The notes under the pieces: generated by a model
Seen by the model: only the letters and a program-made list of their open reading frames with translations
Told to the model about the DNA's origin: nothing
Database searches by the model: none
Position numbers and translations under genes: made by a program
NCBI RefSeq assembly: GCF_001457415.1
Contig: NZ_LN881724.1
Location: 1,302,001 to 1,366,000, forward strand
Reading direction: 5' to 3'
Length of the DNA stretch: 64,000 nucleotides
Source: Gorillibacterium timonense
Lineage (GTDB): Bacteria > Bacillota > Bacilli > Paenibacillales > NBRC-103111
Shown: in pieces, positions 7,781 to 16,402 of the stretch
Layout: the number at the start of each line of letters is the position of its first letter
Position numbering within the stretch: the stretch's first letter is position 1

Positions 7781-9045
7781 ATGCACGTTTACTTTTCGAA
7801 CAGACCCTTTCGGCAAATCGCGACGGCAACCATTTTCTCAACGATCGGGGACAAAATGTATGATCTGGCCATGCTGACTTTTGTCAGTACACTTCTTAAC
7901 GCGCAGTTAGCAATTGGCCTCGTGACAGCATCTGAATTAATTCCGCAGCTATTCTCCTCGTACACGGGGGATCGCGCAGACCAAACGCACAAGGTAGCTA
8001 GAAATCTAATTTGGGCTGATCTCATCCGAGTCATCTTGTATTTCATCGTCGGCTTGTTATTTTGTTCAACCCTTGAGAAATGGATGGTGTTACTAGGCAT
8101 CGTCCTATTGAATTTCCTCTCCGATTTCACAGGATCGTACGCATGTGGCTTGTGGCTGCCGCTTATCGTGAAAGTTACTGGACAAGAGGATTATCCTCAA
8201 GCCAGCGGCTTCAATCAGGGCATTTCCCAAATCGTCGGAATGATTTCCCAAATCGTAACCGCCTCCTTGCTGCTCGTTGTGTCCTACTCCTTTTTAGCCT
8301 GGACGAATGCTGCCAACTTTCTATTTTCTTGCTTGATTATGCTGAGTTTTTTAGAAGAAGCCCACAGTTCACAACAAAGGCTGTAACCGAAGTGCAGCAA
8401 GGGCATAAAGGAGACGGCTATTTCAAAAACCTGAAGGCGAGCTTTACAGTCTTAACAAAGGAAACCAAGCTTTTCGGCGTAATTCTTGCCATTATCGTGC
8501 TTAATGCCATGCTTTCGTCGCTCACACCCCTCATTCAAATGATCATTGTGTCGGCTAAAAAGGAGATGGTGATTTATTTCTATCCCTTCACAATAGCTGT
8601 ACTTAGCACGGTAATTTCACTTTCACTGGCTGCTGGCGGACTGCTCGGAACGAAACTACTCAAGCACATGCATTTGCAGCAAGTAGTAATGATCTGCTTA
8701 GGGTTTACTACAATCTTTTACCCTGCGCTACTTCTAAAAAAGATACTGATCATTCTGCCGATGCTGGTGCCTGTTTGTTTCCTGGTCGGAGCGATCATAC
8801 CCAAGCTATCCGGCTGGATCGTGTCCGTTGTAGAAGGGAACAGGCTGGCAACGACGATTGGTATCATAAATACACTTTTGGTAGGCCTCGCACCGCTAAC
8901 CACCTTTTTATTCGTGACGCTATCCGCTGCGGTCTCTCCAAATTTGACCATAGCGATTTTATTCGTCAGCTCCCTGGCCTTGATGACCTATCAAATCAAG
9001 AGCAGGCGAGTCGATAAAAGCGAGCAGTATGTGAATCTCCGGTAG
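7781..9045 (+). pseudogene. MFS transporter, split by a -1 frameshift at a T tract
   Basis: The first frame (ATG 7781, RBS AAGGAG 8 nt upstream) encodes about 200 residues of a major facilitator protein, with several hydrophobic segments and the loop GDRADQTHKVARN after TM2, typical of MFS drug/lipid exporters. It stops at 8386. The remainder continues in the -1 frame from about 8346 (FFRRSPQFTTK onward) through six more hydrophobic segments to TAG at 9045, giving about 420 residues in all, the normal MFS size. The switch point is T TTT TTA, a six-T run in the right phase for -1 slippage. It may be a true pseudogene, a sequencing error or programmed frameshifting. Substrate unknown. A terminator follows at 9096. 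Confidence 0.75.
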
Positions 9046-9095
9046 TGTGAGGATTACTGACGAATGGTAAGGGTGGCATTATAAAGAAAGGCGGA

Positions 9096-9132
9096 AAAGA
9101 ACCTGCTTCGAATGCTCAAGCGCAGGTTCTTT
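9096..9132 (+). terminator. Terminator after the MFS gene
   Basis: AAAGAACCTGC (9096-9106) pairs with GCAGGTTCTTT (9122-9132). The T run is short, so this is a moderate-strength candidate. Confidence 0.6.
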
Positions 9133-9284
9133 CGTATGCAATCCATTTATTTATGAGAAATTGACTCGGGTTGATGATTCCCGCTAGGACGATGGCGGAT
9201 ACGAGGAATCCGGCATGGTAACCACTAAACTATTAGCAATTGTCGGATGCGACCCTTGTTTGACCATTGGTTAACGGTTTGCAG

Positions 9285-10121
9285 TCAGTCTACGGGAATC
9301 CATTTAATCGTATCCTGTCCATTCGTCTCATGCGCCAAATTATACAGTACGGTTCCATCACTAGCGTAGGCCGTGCCTCGTAATTCCGAATCTTTAATCA
9401 TCCCGTTCCAAGTGCCGGTACCATCCCATTTTCCTGTCTCATCCCAGAAGAAAACCGATATTGGAGAATCAACATTCTGCCGCTGCATCTTGCCCTCTTT
9501 ACCAAGCTCCATATAAGCTACACGCGCGTCATTAACCGCTACAGCAAATAGGATGTATAACGATTTATTAATTGAATTGGCATAGCCCCCTCTTGTAATC
9601 AACTGTACCCCTGAGTTTGGGTCCGCGATAGTTCGGTTTGGCCATTTATAACTATACGTCCAGAAAGGGAAATGATAAATCACATCAATATCGCGGTACA
9701 GCCCATCATCATCATAGATATATAATATGCGTTCCTTGCCCATAGGTACTGTGGCCAGCAATCGCGCATTCTTATCAATGACATTGCCGGCATGCGCAGC
9801 GCTTATAGGGTCAAAACGGTTACCATCCGCATACATCAGGGATACAGAAATCATGCAGCCAAGGAGAAGTCCGATACAAAGCCTCCAATACCATTTTGCT
9901 CTGCGAATCCTTTTGGCAAGAGAGAGATAACCGCCTGCGTTATCTGATTTAGGTGGAGACTTGAATTGGATATCGGTAGCTTTCTTCACTTCGTCATAAT
10001 AGCGGCAGCATTCGTCACATTCATTCAAATGTTCGTCAACAATCTTTGAACTATAATCACTGGTTGCTTTGTCATGGTATAACGGCAATAAATCTTTAAT
10101 CAGATCGCAATCATATTTCAT
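9285..10121 (-). CDS. Zinc-finger anti-sigma factor
   Basis: This protein of about 278 residues starts at ATG 10121, 7 nt after GGAGGAG and overlapping the upstream sigma gene by 11 nt. The N-terminus carries the zinc-associated anti-sigma pattern (CDLIKDLLPLYHDK ... DEHLNECDECCRYY, i.e. HxxxCxxC). One TM segment, WRLCIGLLLGCMISVSLMY, lies at about residues 80-98, followed by a roughly 180-residue extracytoplasmic domain with no recognised family. In such proteins the cytoplasmic zinc domain sequesters the sigma factor and the outer domain senses the signal. An alternative ATG two codons earlier is too close to the RBS. Confidence 0.88.
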   Translation of the reverse strand: MKYDCDLIKDLLPLYHDKATSDYSSKIVDEHLNECDECCRYYDEVKKATDIQFKSPPKSDNAGGYLSLAKRIRRAKWYWRLCIGLLLGCMISVSLMYADGNRFDPISAAHAGNVIDKNARLLATVPMGKERILYIYDDDGLYRDIDVIYHFPFWTYSYKWPNRTIADPNSGVQLITRGGYANSINKSLYILFAVAVNDARVAYMELGKEGKMQRQNVDSPISVFFWDETGKWDGTGTWNGMIKDSELRGTAYASDGTVLYNLAHETNGQDTIKWIPVD

Positions 10122-10623
10122 ATCCATACTCCTCCCGAAGCTTATTCTGCAACTTACACTTGCCACGCATGAAAATAACTTTTGCTGAGCTTTCGTTTAT
10201 TTTAAGCAGGGCACTTATTTGTGCATAGGTGAGTTCTGAAAATATGCGGTAAATCAAAACATCCCTCGTTGTGTCATCGAGCTGTATAATCACTTTTATT
10301 GCGTGGTCAATCAATTCTTTTGTTTCATAATCAGTAGCAACGGAATCGAAAGCAAGCGCCGCGTGATCAACATATTCTTCATGAGAAACCAGTCTAACTT
10401 TCTTATCTTTACGAATTGTATTGAAATAGATATTTTTAGCTATTTGACACAGCCAGGTTTTTATCTGACATTCTCCTCTATACCTGTGAAAAGATATCAT
10501 AGCTTGATAGAAAGTTTCTTGCATCATTTCCTCAGCAAGCTGCCGCTGATATCCCGTAAGCCGAAAAAGGAAGCGGAAAACGTCTTGCCTATATTCGTCA
10601 TATAAACATTCAAATTGGCTCAT
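10111..10623 (-). CDS. ECF-family RNA polymerase sigma factor
   Basis: This 170-residue sigma factor begins MSQFECLYDEYRQDVFRFL at ATG 10623 behind AAGGAGG; the longer frame upstream lacks such a site. Region 2 contains QLAEEMMQETFYQAM and the promoter-recognition part KTWLCQIAKNIYFNTIRKDK. Region 4 carries ELTYAQISALLKINESSAK. It is coupled by an 11-nt overlap to the zinc anti-sigma gene downstream, so the two should act as one switch. It is clearly different in sequence from the ECF factor at 878-1366. Target promoters are unknown. Confidence 0.9.
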   Translation of the reverse strand: MSQFECLYDEYRQDVFRFLFRLTGYQRQLAEEMMQETFYQAMISFHRYRGECQIKTWLCQIAKNIYFNTIRKDKKVRLVSHEEYVDHAALAFDSVATDYETKELIDHAIKVIIQLDDTTRDVLIYRIFSELTYAQISALLKINESSAKVIFMRGKCKLQNKLREEYGYEI

Positions 10624-11097
10624 ACGTTTCCTCCTTTTCCTGCACTTGCCAATAATCAAAGATGTTCCGATGGTTCTAACGTGTTAACGTATATGTATGA
10701 GACATGTCTTGTTCTCTCCTGCATAGGGTCGTTGGTGGTACTTTTTTTTTCGCGGAGATCAAATGGGTCTCTTTTTTACATTTCATGGAACCTGTTTTGA
10801 GCAAATACAACTTTTATTGTTCTATATACTGAGTAACAAAAATCCTACTAAAGTTACAACCCCACATAAATCATTAGTATCCTAAAACCATAATACTTGA
10901 TAATTCAACTTTCGCAGCAAGAAATCGGCAGACATGCCTTGATCGAGCTGGGCAAAGCCGAGTTGAGCTTCACAATTGGTTATGGTTGTGAAGTGGGAAA
11001 TTTATTCTTATTTGGACATTGGACACAAACGAGCATTCTATGACAGGATAAATAGAAGCCTTCATGCTACCCTAACTCTCAGGAGGGTGTGGAACCT
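10624..11097. other. A/T-rich intergenic region
   Basis: This 474-nt stretch separates the minus-strand sigma operon from the plus-strand AraC-type gene and must contain both promoters, though no clear -35/-10 pair stands out. It holds a hairpin CTTCACAA/TTGTGAAG (10968-10993), and GAGATC-AAATG-GGTCTC followed by six T (10755-10777), which could terminate plus-strand transcription, although no gene on that strand precedes it. No convincing coding sequence was seen. Confidence 0.4.
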
Positions 11098-12537
11098 ATG
11101 GATTGGATCCAGAGCATTCAACATGCATTGAACTATATCGAGAATCACTTATTAGACGAAGAATTAGACAACAACAGCGTCGCAAAACATTCCTACTCGT
11201 CAAACGCAAATTTTCAACGCACATTCAGCATCGTTACAGGGGTGACGATTGCGGATTACATCCGTTGCCGCAGATTGACGCTGGCAGGCGAAGAATTAGC
11301 GAAAACTGATTCAAAGGTCATAGATGCTGCGTTGAAATACCGGTATGATTCACCGGAAAGTTTCTCCAAAGCATTTGCTCGGTTCCACGGCATTACACCG
11401 TCTGAAGCAAAACGCAGTTCGAACAATCTGAAATGCTTTGCCCCCATCTTTCTAAGAATCGAAGTACGAGGAGGCCTTAATATGAACACAAAAATGATTC
11501 CGCACATTCCCCGAGTTTTTTTCAATAGGGGCGGGGAGAACTACCATTTCAACAGTGCGGCACGGTATGTCATGGATTGCATTGGCGAAATGAAATTTGC
11601 GGATTATTCGCTGATTGCCGGTATAACGGGTGACAGTTTCGTTCAATTCTATTCCCTAAAGAGCTTTAAAGGTGACAGCGCATCCGATTATTATTTAGGA
11701 TTACGTAAACTCCCAAGTGTTTTTGATAAGTTAGGTTACACCGCCGAATCCATATCCATTCGTGAACTTCAATCAGAGAAAGAAAAATGTATAAAAAGGA
11801 TTACGGCAAGCATCGACAAGGGGGTGCCTGTTATCTTATATCACGGTGGCCCTCCAGGAGTTATTGTTGGTTATGAAGGTGATGGCGCTACACTCCTGTA
11901 TTTGCGCGAAAACATGACAGAGCCGAAACAGTTGGTTCTTGATGACAAATGTTTTGAAAATGAAGATTATGACACAAAGGGATGGGTAGTGACAGGCAAT
12001 AAAAACCGCGAGGTGCCGCTAAAACAAATCTACCGTGAAGCTGTCATCCAGTTGCCCAAATTGCTAACCCTGAGAACGGATGATTATGTATTCGGCGCAG
12101 AAGCGTTTCGTATGTGGGCAAATGACATTGAAGATGGTAAATTTGACAAAGTAAACGTGGATTTTTTCACCTATGAAGTCTATGTTTTGAATTTGGCGAC
12201 CAACAGCGGAGGGAGTCAAGAGTTTCTTGATAAAGCCCAAGAACTGAACCCGGATTTCACATTCTTGGAGGACGTGCGTAAGCAGTATCGAATGATGAAC
12301 TATTTGTGGAATGGCGGTCATTGGATAAAGGATGTTCACTCGCCCGAAGAACGCGAAGAAATGAAACAAGTATATGGTGATGATAATCTTGAAGCGCTTG
12401 GTGGTGCTTTTGGTTGTAAAAATGAAACCTTACAAGATAAAGAAAAACGCGACCTCATCGTCAAACAAATACGCAGATTTGCAGATTGCATGGGTGAAGT
12501 TGTGCGGATTTTAAATGACAATTTGAAGGAACATTAA
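11098..12537 (+). CDS. AraC-type HTH protein fused to a BtrH/papain-like domain
   Basis: The 479-residue product starts at ATG 11098 (AGGAGG at 11081). Residues about 1-115 form an AraC/XylS DNA-binding domain: MDWIQSIQHALNYIENHL, the first HTH, a linker, then AALKYRYDSPESFSKAFARF and HGITPSEAKR. Instead of the GyrI-like effector domain common after such an N-terminal HTH, the remaining roughly 350 residues resemble the BtrH-N/peptidase-C39-like fold: YVMDCIGEMKFADYSLIAGI and, further on, IDKGVPVILYHGGPPGVIVG. The last 100 residues are helical. Whether the second domain is catalytic or only binds a ligand is not shown. A shared terminator follows. Confidence 0.75.
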   Translation: MDWIQSIQHALNYIENHLLDEELDNNSVAKHSYSSNANFQRTFSIVTGVTIADYIRCRRLTLAGEELAKTDSKVIDAALKYRYDSPESFSKAFARFHGITPSEAKRSSNNLKCFAPIFLRIEVRGGLNMNTKMIPHIPRVFFNRGGENYHFNSAARYVMDCIGEMKFADYSLIAGITGDSFVQFYSLKSFKGDSASDYYLGLRKLPSVFDKLGYTAESISIRELQSEKEKCIKRITASIDKGVPVILYHGGPPGVIVGYEGDGATLLYLRENMTEPKQLVLDDKCFENEDYDTKGWVVTGNKNREVPLKQIYREAVIQLPKLLTLRTDDYVFGAEAFRMWANDIEDGKFDKVNVDFFTYEVYVLNLATNSGGSQEFLDKAQELNPDFTFLEDVRKQYRMMNYLWNGGHWIKDVHSPEEREEMKQVYGDDNLEALGGAFGCKNETLQDKEKRDLIVKQIRRFADCMGEVVRILNDNLKEH

Positions 12538-12541
12538 AAAC

Positions 12542-12578
12542 CAAGGAGCCAAGCGGTCTATCTTCGCTTGACTCCTTG
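12542..12578. terminator. Bidirectional terminator between convergent genes
   Basis: CAAGGAGCCAAGCG (12542-12555) pairs with CGCTTGACTCCTTG (12565-12578) with one mismatch. It sits between the stops of the AraC-type gene and the solute-binding-protein gene. Confidence 0.75.
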
Positions 12579-12600
12579 ATTTCTCTCGTTCTTTGGTTGA

Positions 12601-14331
12601 CTATTTACTGCTCCACAACGATACACGATCCTTGACATACTTGGTGAAGCCTTGCTCCATTTTCTTTACTCCGGCTTTATCCAATTCAGCCATGTACGCA
12701 TCCCAGATCTTATCGAAATCAGCTGGTTTTGCCAAAATCGCTTCAGGAATGCGTTTCCAAGTAATGTCCTTCATCTTGTTCCCCAAAATCATGACTTCAT
12801 CCTCGCCAGGAATGGTAATGTTCCATGCGGCGCCATAGGCTTTTTCCGAGAATTCCTCTTCCTTCGGGAACAGGTCTTTCCAGGTGGTGGATTTGTATGC
12901 CGTCAAGGTTTCTTTTTCAGCATCGCTGTATCCGAGCACCAGTTGCTCCGGGAAATTCTTGGTATAGTAATTACCCGTAGAATCCTTCGCACCGTCGCCG
13001 TAGTGAACCATCACATTCCAATAGAAGCCGATCCCGGATTCTTTGGTAAATGCGGTGTTGTCGTTATTGATTCGTTCCTGCACTTCCGCGGGAACAACGC
13101 GTTTGCCGTTCTCCACTACATAGTGTTTGCCTTCGACTCCCCAGTTGTTCAAAATTTGTCCTTCGTCGGAAGCGAGGAAATCAAGGAACTTGATCGTCCG
13201 GATAGGATCGGGATTCTTGGACGAGATTGAAATACCATATCCACCCATAAAGCCAGTCGGCCAAAAACTCGTTTCTTTAAAATCCTTCGATAAGGTTACC
13301 GGATAGTGACCATACGTTTGATCGAATTTTCCCGCTGTTTTCAAAGCTTGCTGAGCATCATTATAATCCCAGTCCTGATCGATAAGCCCAAGCACACGTC
13401 CCGTGGCGACTTTCGCTTTATACTGATCGTACTTTTGCACGAAGCTCTCTTTATCCAAGAGGCCAATATCATTCATGTGGTTCAACCAGCGGAAATACTC
13501 TTTCTCTTCCGGACGGCGGAAATGATAAATCGCTTCATGCGTCTTCTGATCAATGTAATATTCCCCGTCATCCGATCCGCCCGTTGTGGCAACAGCTGGA
13601 TTGGTGACAGAAATATACATGTGCCAATCATCCGCATTAAGGGAAAGCCCGATGTTTTTATTGCCATTCTCATCGGTAGGATGCTTTTCCAAGTAAGCTT
13701 TGATTGCGTTTTCATAATCTGTCAGCGTACGAATTTCCGGATAGCCCGCTTCTTTGACTACACGATGCTGCAGTTCAAATCCACCGCCAGCGACAAATTT
13801 CTTCTCATCGACTGCCGACCATGTTGGGATCGCATAGATGGACTGGTCTTCATTGGTATATTTAGCACGAGCAAGATTATCGCCGAGCACTCGTTTTATG
13901 TTGGGGGCATACTTGTCGATCAAGTCAGTCAGATCAATTACCGCTCCGGCATCCACCAGTTTTCCAATATCCCCTTTTGCCGAGATGATGTCCGGGTAAT
14001 CCCCGCCAGCAGCGATAAGGGCAATTTTTTGCTGTGGATCGCCGACAGCGAATTCGGCATCAAGCGTAACACCCGTCTTCTCCGTAATGACTTTGCTGAT
14101 ATCATCCTGCATGTTGTTCCAGTTCGGATTCGGATCTTCCGCAAAGAAGGTAAGCTTCAGCGGACTTAGATCTTCGGATTTCGTAGCTGCCGTGGTCGGC
14201 TTTGGGCTATCGGTGTTGGATCCTGTGTTGTCTGCTGTGCTCTTGGAGCTTCCTGAGCAGCCTGCCAGCATACTGATCAGCAGCGTCATGGCCATTACCA
14301 TCGCATACGAGTTGGTTTTCTTTCTCGACAT
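12601..14331 (-). CDS. Sugar ABC transporter solute-binding lipoprotein (Lpl/YtcQ type)
   Basis: This 576-residue extracellular binding protein has a lipoprotein signal (MSRKKTNSYAMVMAMTLLIS, then MLAGC), so it would be anchored by a diacylglyceryl cysteine. The body is a family 1 solute-binding fold (LKLTFFAEDPNPNWNN, GGDYPDII, DLTDLIDKYAPN), and the length of over 550 residues is typical of the Lpl/YtcQ group that handles complex oligosaccharides. It is the last gene of a permease-permease-SBP operon (16277 to 12601) with no ATPase, so a shared MsmX-like ATPase elsewhere is expected. The substrate is likely a xylo- or arabino-oligosaccharide from the neighbouring GH43; this is inference. 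Confidence 0.9.
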   Translation of the reverse strand: MSRKKTNSYAMVMAMTLLISMLAGCSGSSKSTADNTGSNTDSPKPTTAATKSEDLSPLKLTFFAEDPNPNWNNMQDDISKVITEKTGVTLDAEFAVGDPQQKIALIAAGGDYPDIISAKGDIGKLVDAGAVIDLTDLIDKYAPNIKRVLGDNLARAKYTNEDQSIYAIPTWSAVDEKKFVAGGGFELQHRVVKEAGYPEIRTLTDYENAIKAYLEKHPTDENGNKNIGLSLNADDWHMYISVTNPAVATTGGSDDGEYYIDQKTHEAIYHFRRPEEKEYFRWLNHMNDIGLLDKESFVQKYDQYKAKVATGRVLGLIDQDWDYNDAQQALKTAGKFDQTYGHYPVTLSKDFKETSFWPTGFMGGYGISISSKNPDPIRTIKFLDFLASDEGQILNNWGVEGKHYVVENGKRVVPAEVQERINNDNTAFTKESGIGFYWNVMVHYGDGAKDSTGNYYTKNFPEQLVLGYSDAEKETLTAYKSTTWKDLFPKEEEFSEKAYGAAWNITIPGEDEVMILGNKMKDITWKRIPEAILAKPADFDKIWDAYMAELDKAGVKKMEQGFTKYVKDRVSLWSSK

Positions 14332-14405
14332 GGATAAAATTCCTCCCTTTTATGATGAAAGCGATATTGTACAAACAGGCAGAGCCTGAACGTACCAAAG
14401 GTGGA

Positions 14406-15308
14406 CTAGCTTTTCACGGAACCGAGTGTCATGCCCTTGACGAAGTAGCGCTGTAAAAAGGGGTAGACGACCAAGATAGGAACCGTGACGACGATGGTGA
14501 TTGCCATTTTGATTGATTCCGGGGAAATTTGAGCCATAACCTCCGTCATGTTGCGTCCGCGGAAATTATCCGCGTTGGTCGTTGTGCTTTGAATAACCTT
14601 CATTAGCTCAAACTGCAAGGTGGTCAAGTGTTGCTTGGATCCGTTATAGAGATAGGTATCGATCCAAGAGTTCCACTGACCGACAGCCAAGAACAAGGCG
14701 ATGGTTGCAAGCGCGGGTTTTGTCAACGGGAGGATGACTCTCCAGAAAATCGTAAAGTCATTGGCCCCATCCAGTTTGGCGGATTCTTGTAGCGCATAAG
14801 GGAGACCATCGATAAAAGAGCGGATAACGAATACATTGAATGCACTTACGAGAGAAGGGAGGACGTATACAGAGAATGTTCCGATCATGTTTAAATTTTT
14901 GACTAGAATGTAGAAGGGAATCAAACCTCCCGAGACGTACATCGTCAAGGCGAGAAAGGTAGAGATGAACTTGCGTGCTTGATAATCAGTTCGACTCAAG
15001 GTGAAGGCCAGCATGGATGCGCTGATCAACCCGAGCAGGGTGCCGATCAAAGTACGCAGGACAGATATTTTAAAGCCCGTCAGCAGCCCGGAGTATGCAA
15101 ATATGGTTTCATAGTTTTTCAGCGTGAACATACGAGGGAATACGGTTATCCCGCCTTTTATGCTGTCCGTGGAGTCGTTGAAAGAGATCGCGAGTACGTT
15201 GAGGAAGGGATACAGGGTGGCAATCGTCACGACGGTAATTACCAGATAGACAGCCAAATCGAAGATGCGGTCTGACCAGCTCGTGGCGGCCAGTCTTTTC
15301 ATTTTCAT
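14406..15308 (-). CDS. Sugar ABC transporter permease (LplC/YtcP type)
   Basis: This 300-residue inner-membrane subunit has about six hydrophobic segments. Its EAA-type ATPase-contact loop is visible at about residues 185-205 (ALQESAKLDGANDFTIFWRV). The C-terminus YFVKGMTLGSVKS is the hallmark ending of CUT1 MalG/LplC-like permeases. ATG 15308 follows AGGAGG by 8 nt. It lies 12 nt after the partner permease and 74 nt before the binding-protein gene. Confidence 0.92.
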   Translation of the reverse strand: MKMKRLAATSWSDRIFDLAVYLVITVVTIATLYPFLNVLAISFNDSTDSIKGGITVFPRMFTLKNYETIFAYSGLLTGFKISVLRTLIGTLLGLISASMLAFTLSRTDYQARKFISTFLALTMYVSGGLIPFYILVKNLNMIGTFSVYVLPSLVSAFNVFVIRSFIDGLPYALQESAKLDGANDFTIFWRVILPLTKPALATIALFLAVGQWNSWIDTYLYNGSKQHLTTLQFELMKVIQSTTTNADNFRGRNMTEVMAQISPESIKMAITIVVTVPILVVYPFLQRYFVKGMTLGSVKS

Positions 15309-15320
15309 AAAAGAGGCCTC

Positions 15321-16277
15321 CTAAATAATACTTTCCTTCGTGATTTTTTTGAAAATACCATTGGTTAAAAAGAGCAAGATAACACTAACCACAGAATTGA
15401 AGATATTGATAGCTGTCCCGAACGAGAACCGTCCCATACCCAAACCGTAATTAAGGGCATATAGATCCAGGGTTTGGGAGTAATCACGCACCAGGTTGTT
15501 CCCAAGAAGAAACTGCTTTTCAAATCCGATGCTGATTAAATGCCCCATGGACATAATAAGCAGAATAATAATCGTCGTTCGAATACCTGGTAAAGTGATA
15601 TGCCACACTTGCTTCAATCGGCTGGCTCCATCCACTTTTGCCGCTTCATACAGCTCTGGACCGATACCCGCTATCGCTGCAAGGTAAATAATCGCATTCC
15701 AGCCTGTCTCCTTCCATACATCGGAAGCTGTGACAATACCCCAGAACAAGTGGCCTTTCGCCATGAATTGAATGGGTTCATGGATGAGATGAAGAGAGAG
15801 CAGGAGATCATTAACTGCTCCGTTGTCGGTAGAAAGCATTTTTGTAATAATGCCAGCGGCAACAACCCAGGACACGAAGTGAGGAAGATAAGAAACCGTC
15901 TGCACAAACCGTTTTAACACCTGGATCCGCAGCTCATTCAAAAGAACGGCGAAGATGATGGGAATGGTAAATCCGGCGATCAAACCCATGAAGCTCATAG
16001 CCAACGTGTTCCGTAGTGCTTGATAGAATTGCTCATCATGAAATAGCTCTCTGAAATACTGCAGCCCTACCCAGGTCTGATCAAAAAAGGGTTTGCCCGC
16101 CTTATATTTTTGAAATGCCATGGTCCATCCCCAAAGGGGCAAATAGTTGAACACAAAAGCCCAGAGAACAAATGGAATGGACATCATGTAAAGGTATTTC
16201 TGCTGTAGGAATTTGGCCCAAAAGTGGGATTGCGGTTTCTTAAGCTCCGCTTGTTTTATGTCGGTAATCGCTTTCAT
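15321..16277 (-). CDS. Sugar ABC transporter permease (LplB/YteP type)
   Basis: This is the first gene of the transporter operon. The 318-residue protein has six predicted membrane segments and an EAA loop (LYEAAKVDGASRLKQVWHI). The N-terminal YLYMMSIPFVLWAFVFNYLP followed by W-G-W and FQKYK is typical of the LplB/YteP branch. The start at ATG 16277 is supported by AAGGGGG; a longer frame to 16340 has no such site. A cre-like site lies 100 nt upstream, suggesting catabolite control, and the adjacent two-component pair is the probable specific activator. Confidence 0.92.
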   Translation of the reverse strand: MKAITDIKQAELKKPQSHFWAKFLQQKYLYMMSIPFVLWAFVFNYLPLWGWTMAFQKYKAGKPFFDQTWVGLQYFRELFHDEQFYQALRNTLAMSFMGLIAGFTIPIIFAVLLNELRIQVLKRFVQTVSYLPHFVSWVVAAGIITKMLSTDNGAVNDLLLSLHLIHEPIQFMAKGHLFWGIVTASDVWKETGWNAIIYLAAIAGIGPELYEAAKVDGASRLKQVWHITLPGIRTTIIILLIMSMGHLISIGFEKQFLLGNNLVRDYSQTLDLYALNYGLGMGRFSFGTAINIFNSVVSVILLFLTNGIFKKITKESII

Positions 16278-16375
16278 TTTGATTCCCCCTTCGATAGTAA
16301 TAATCATAGTATCCGTAGAGAGCAGGAAACACCTGAACATTTTCGAAGGAAAACAGGGAAAAACCTGTCATTTTT

Positions 16376-16389
16376 CGTAAGCGCTTTCT
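16376..16389 (-). promoter_or_regulatory. Candidate cre (CcpA) site upstream of the permease operon
   Basis: On the minus strand AGAAAGCGCTTACG contains the core of the cre consensus (TGWNANCGNTNWCA) with mismatches only at the outer positions. It sits between the response-regulator stop and the permease start, where the operon promoter should be. Confidence 0.5.
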
Positions 16390-16402
16390 GAAAAAACGAT
16401 AT

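Noticed and set aside
8358-8385. Downstream stem-loop that would support programmed frameshifting in the MFS gene
   Set aside because: Only two mutually exclusive 4-bp pairings are possible, too weak to count as a stimulatory structure.
13306-14169. 287-codon plus-strand frame
   Set aside because: It lies opposite the solute-binding lipoprotein gene and has no RBS.
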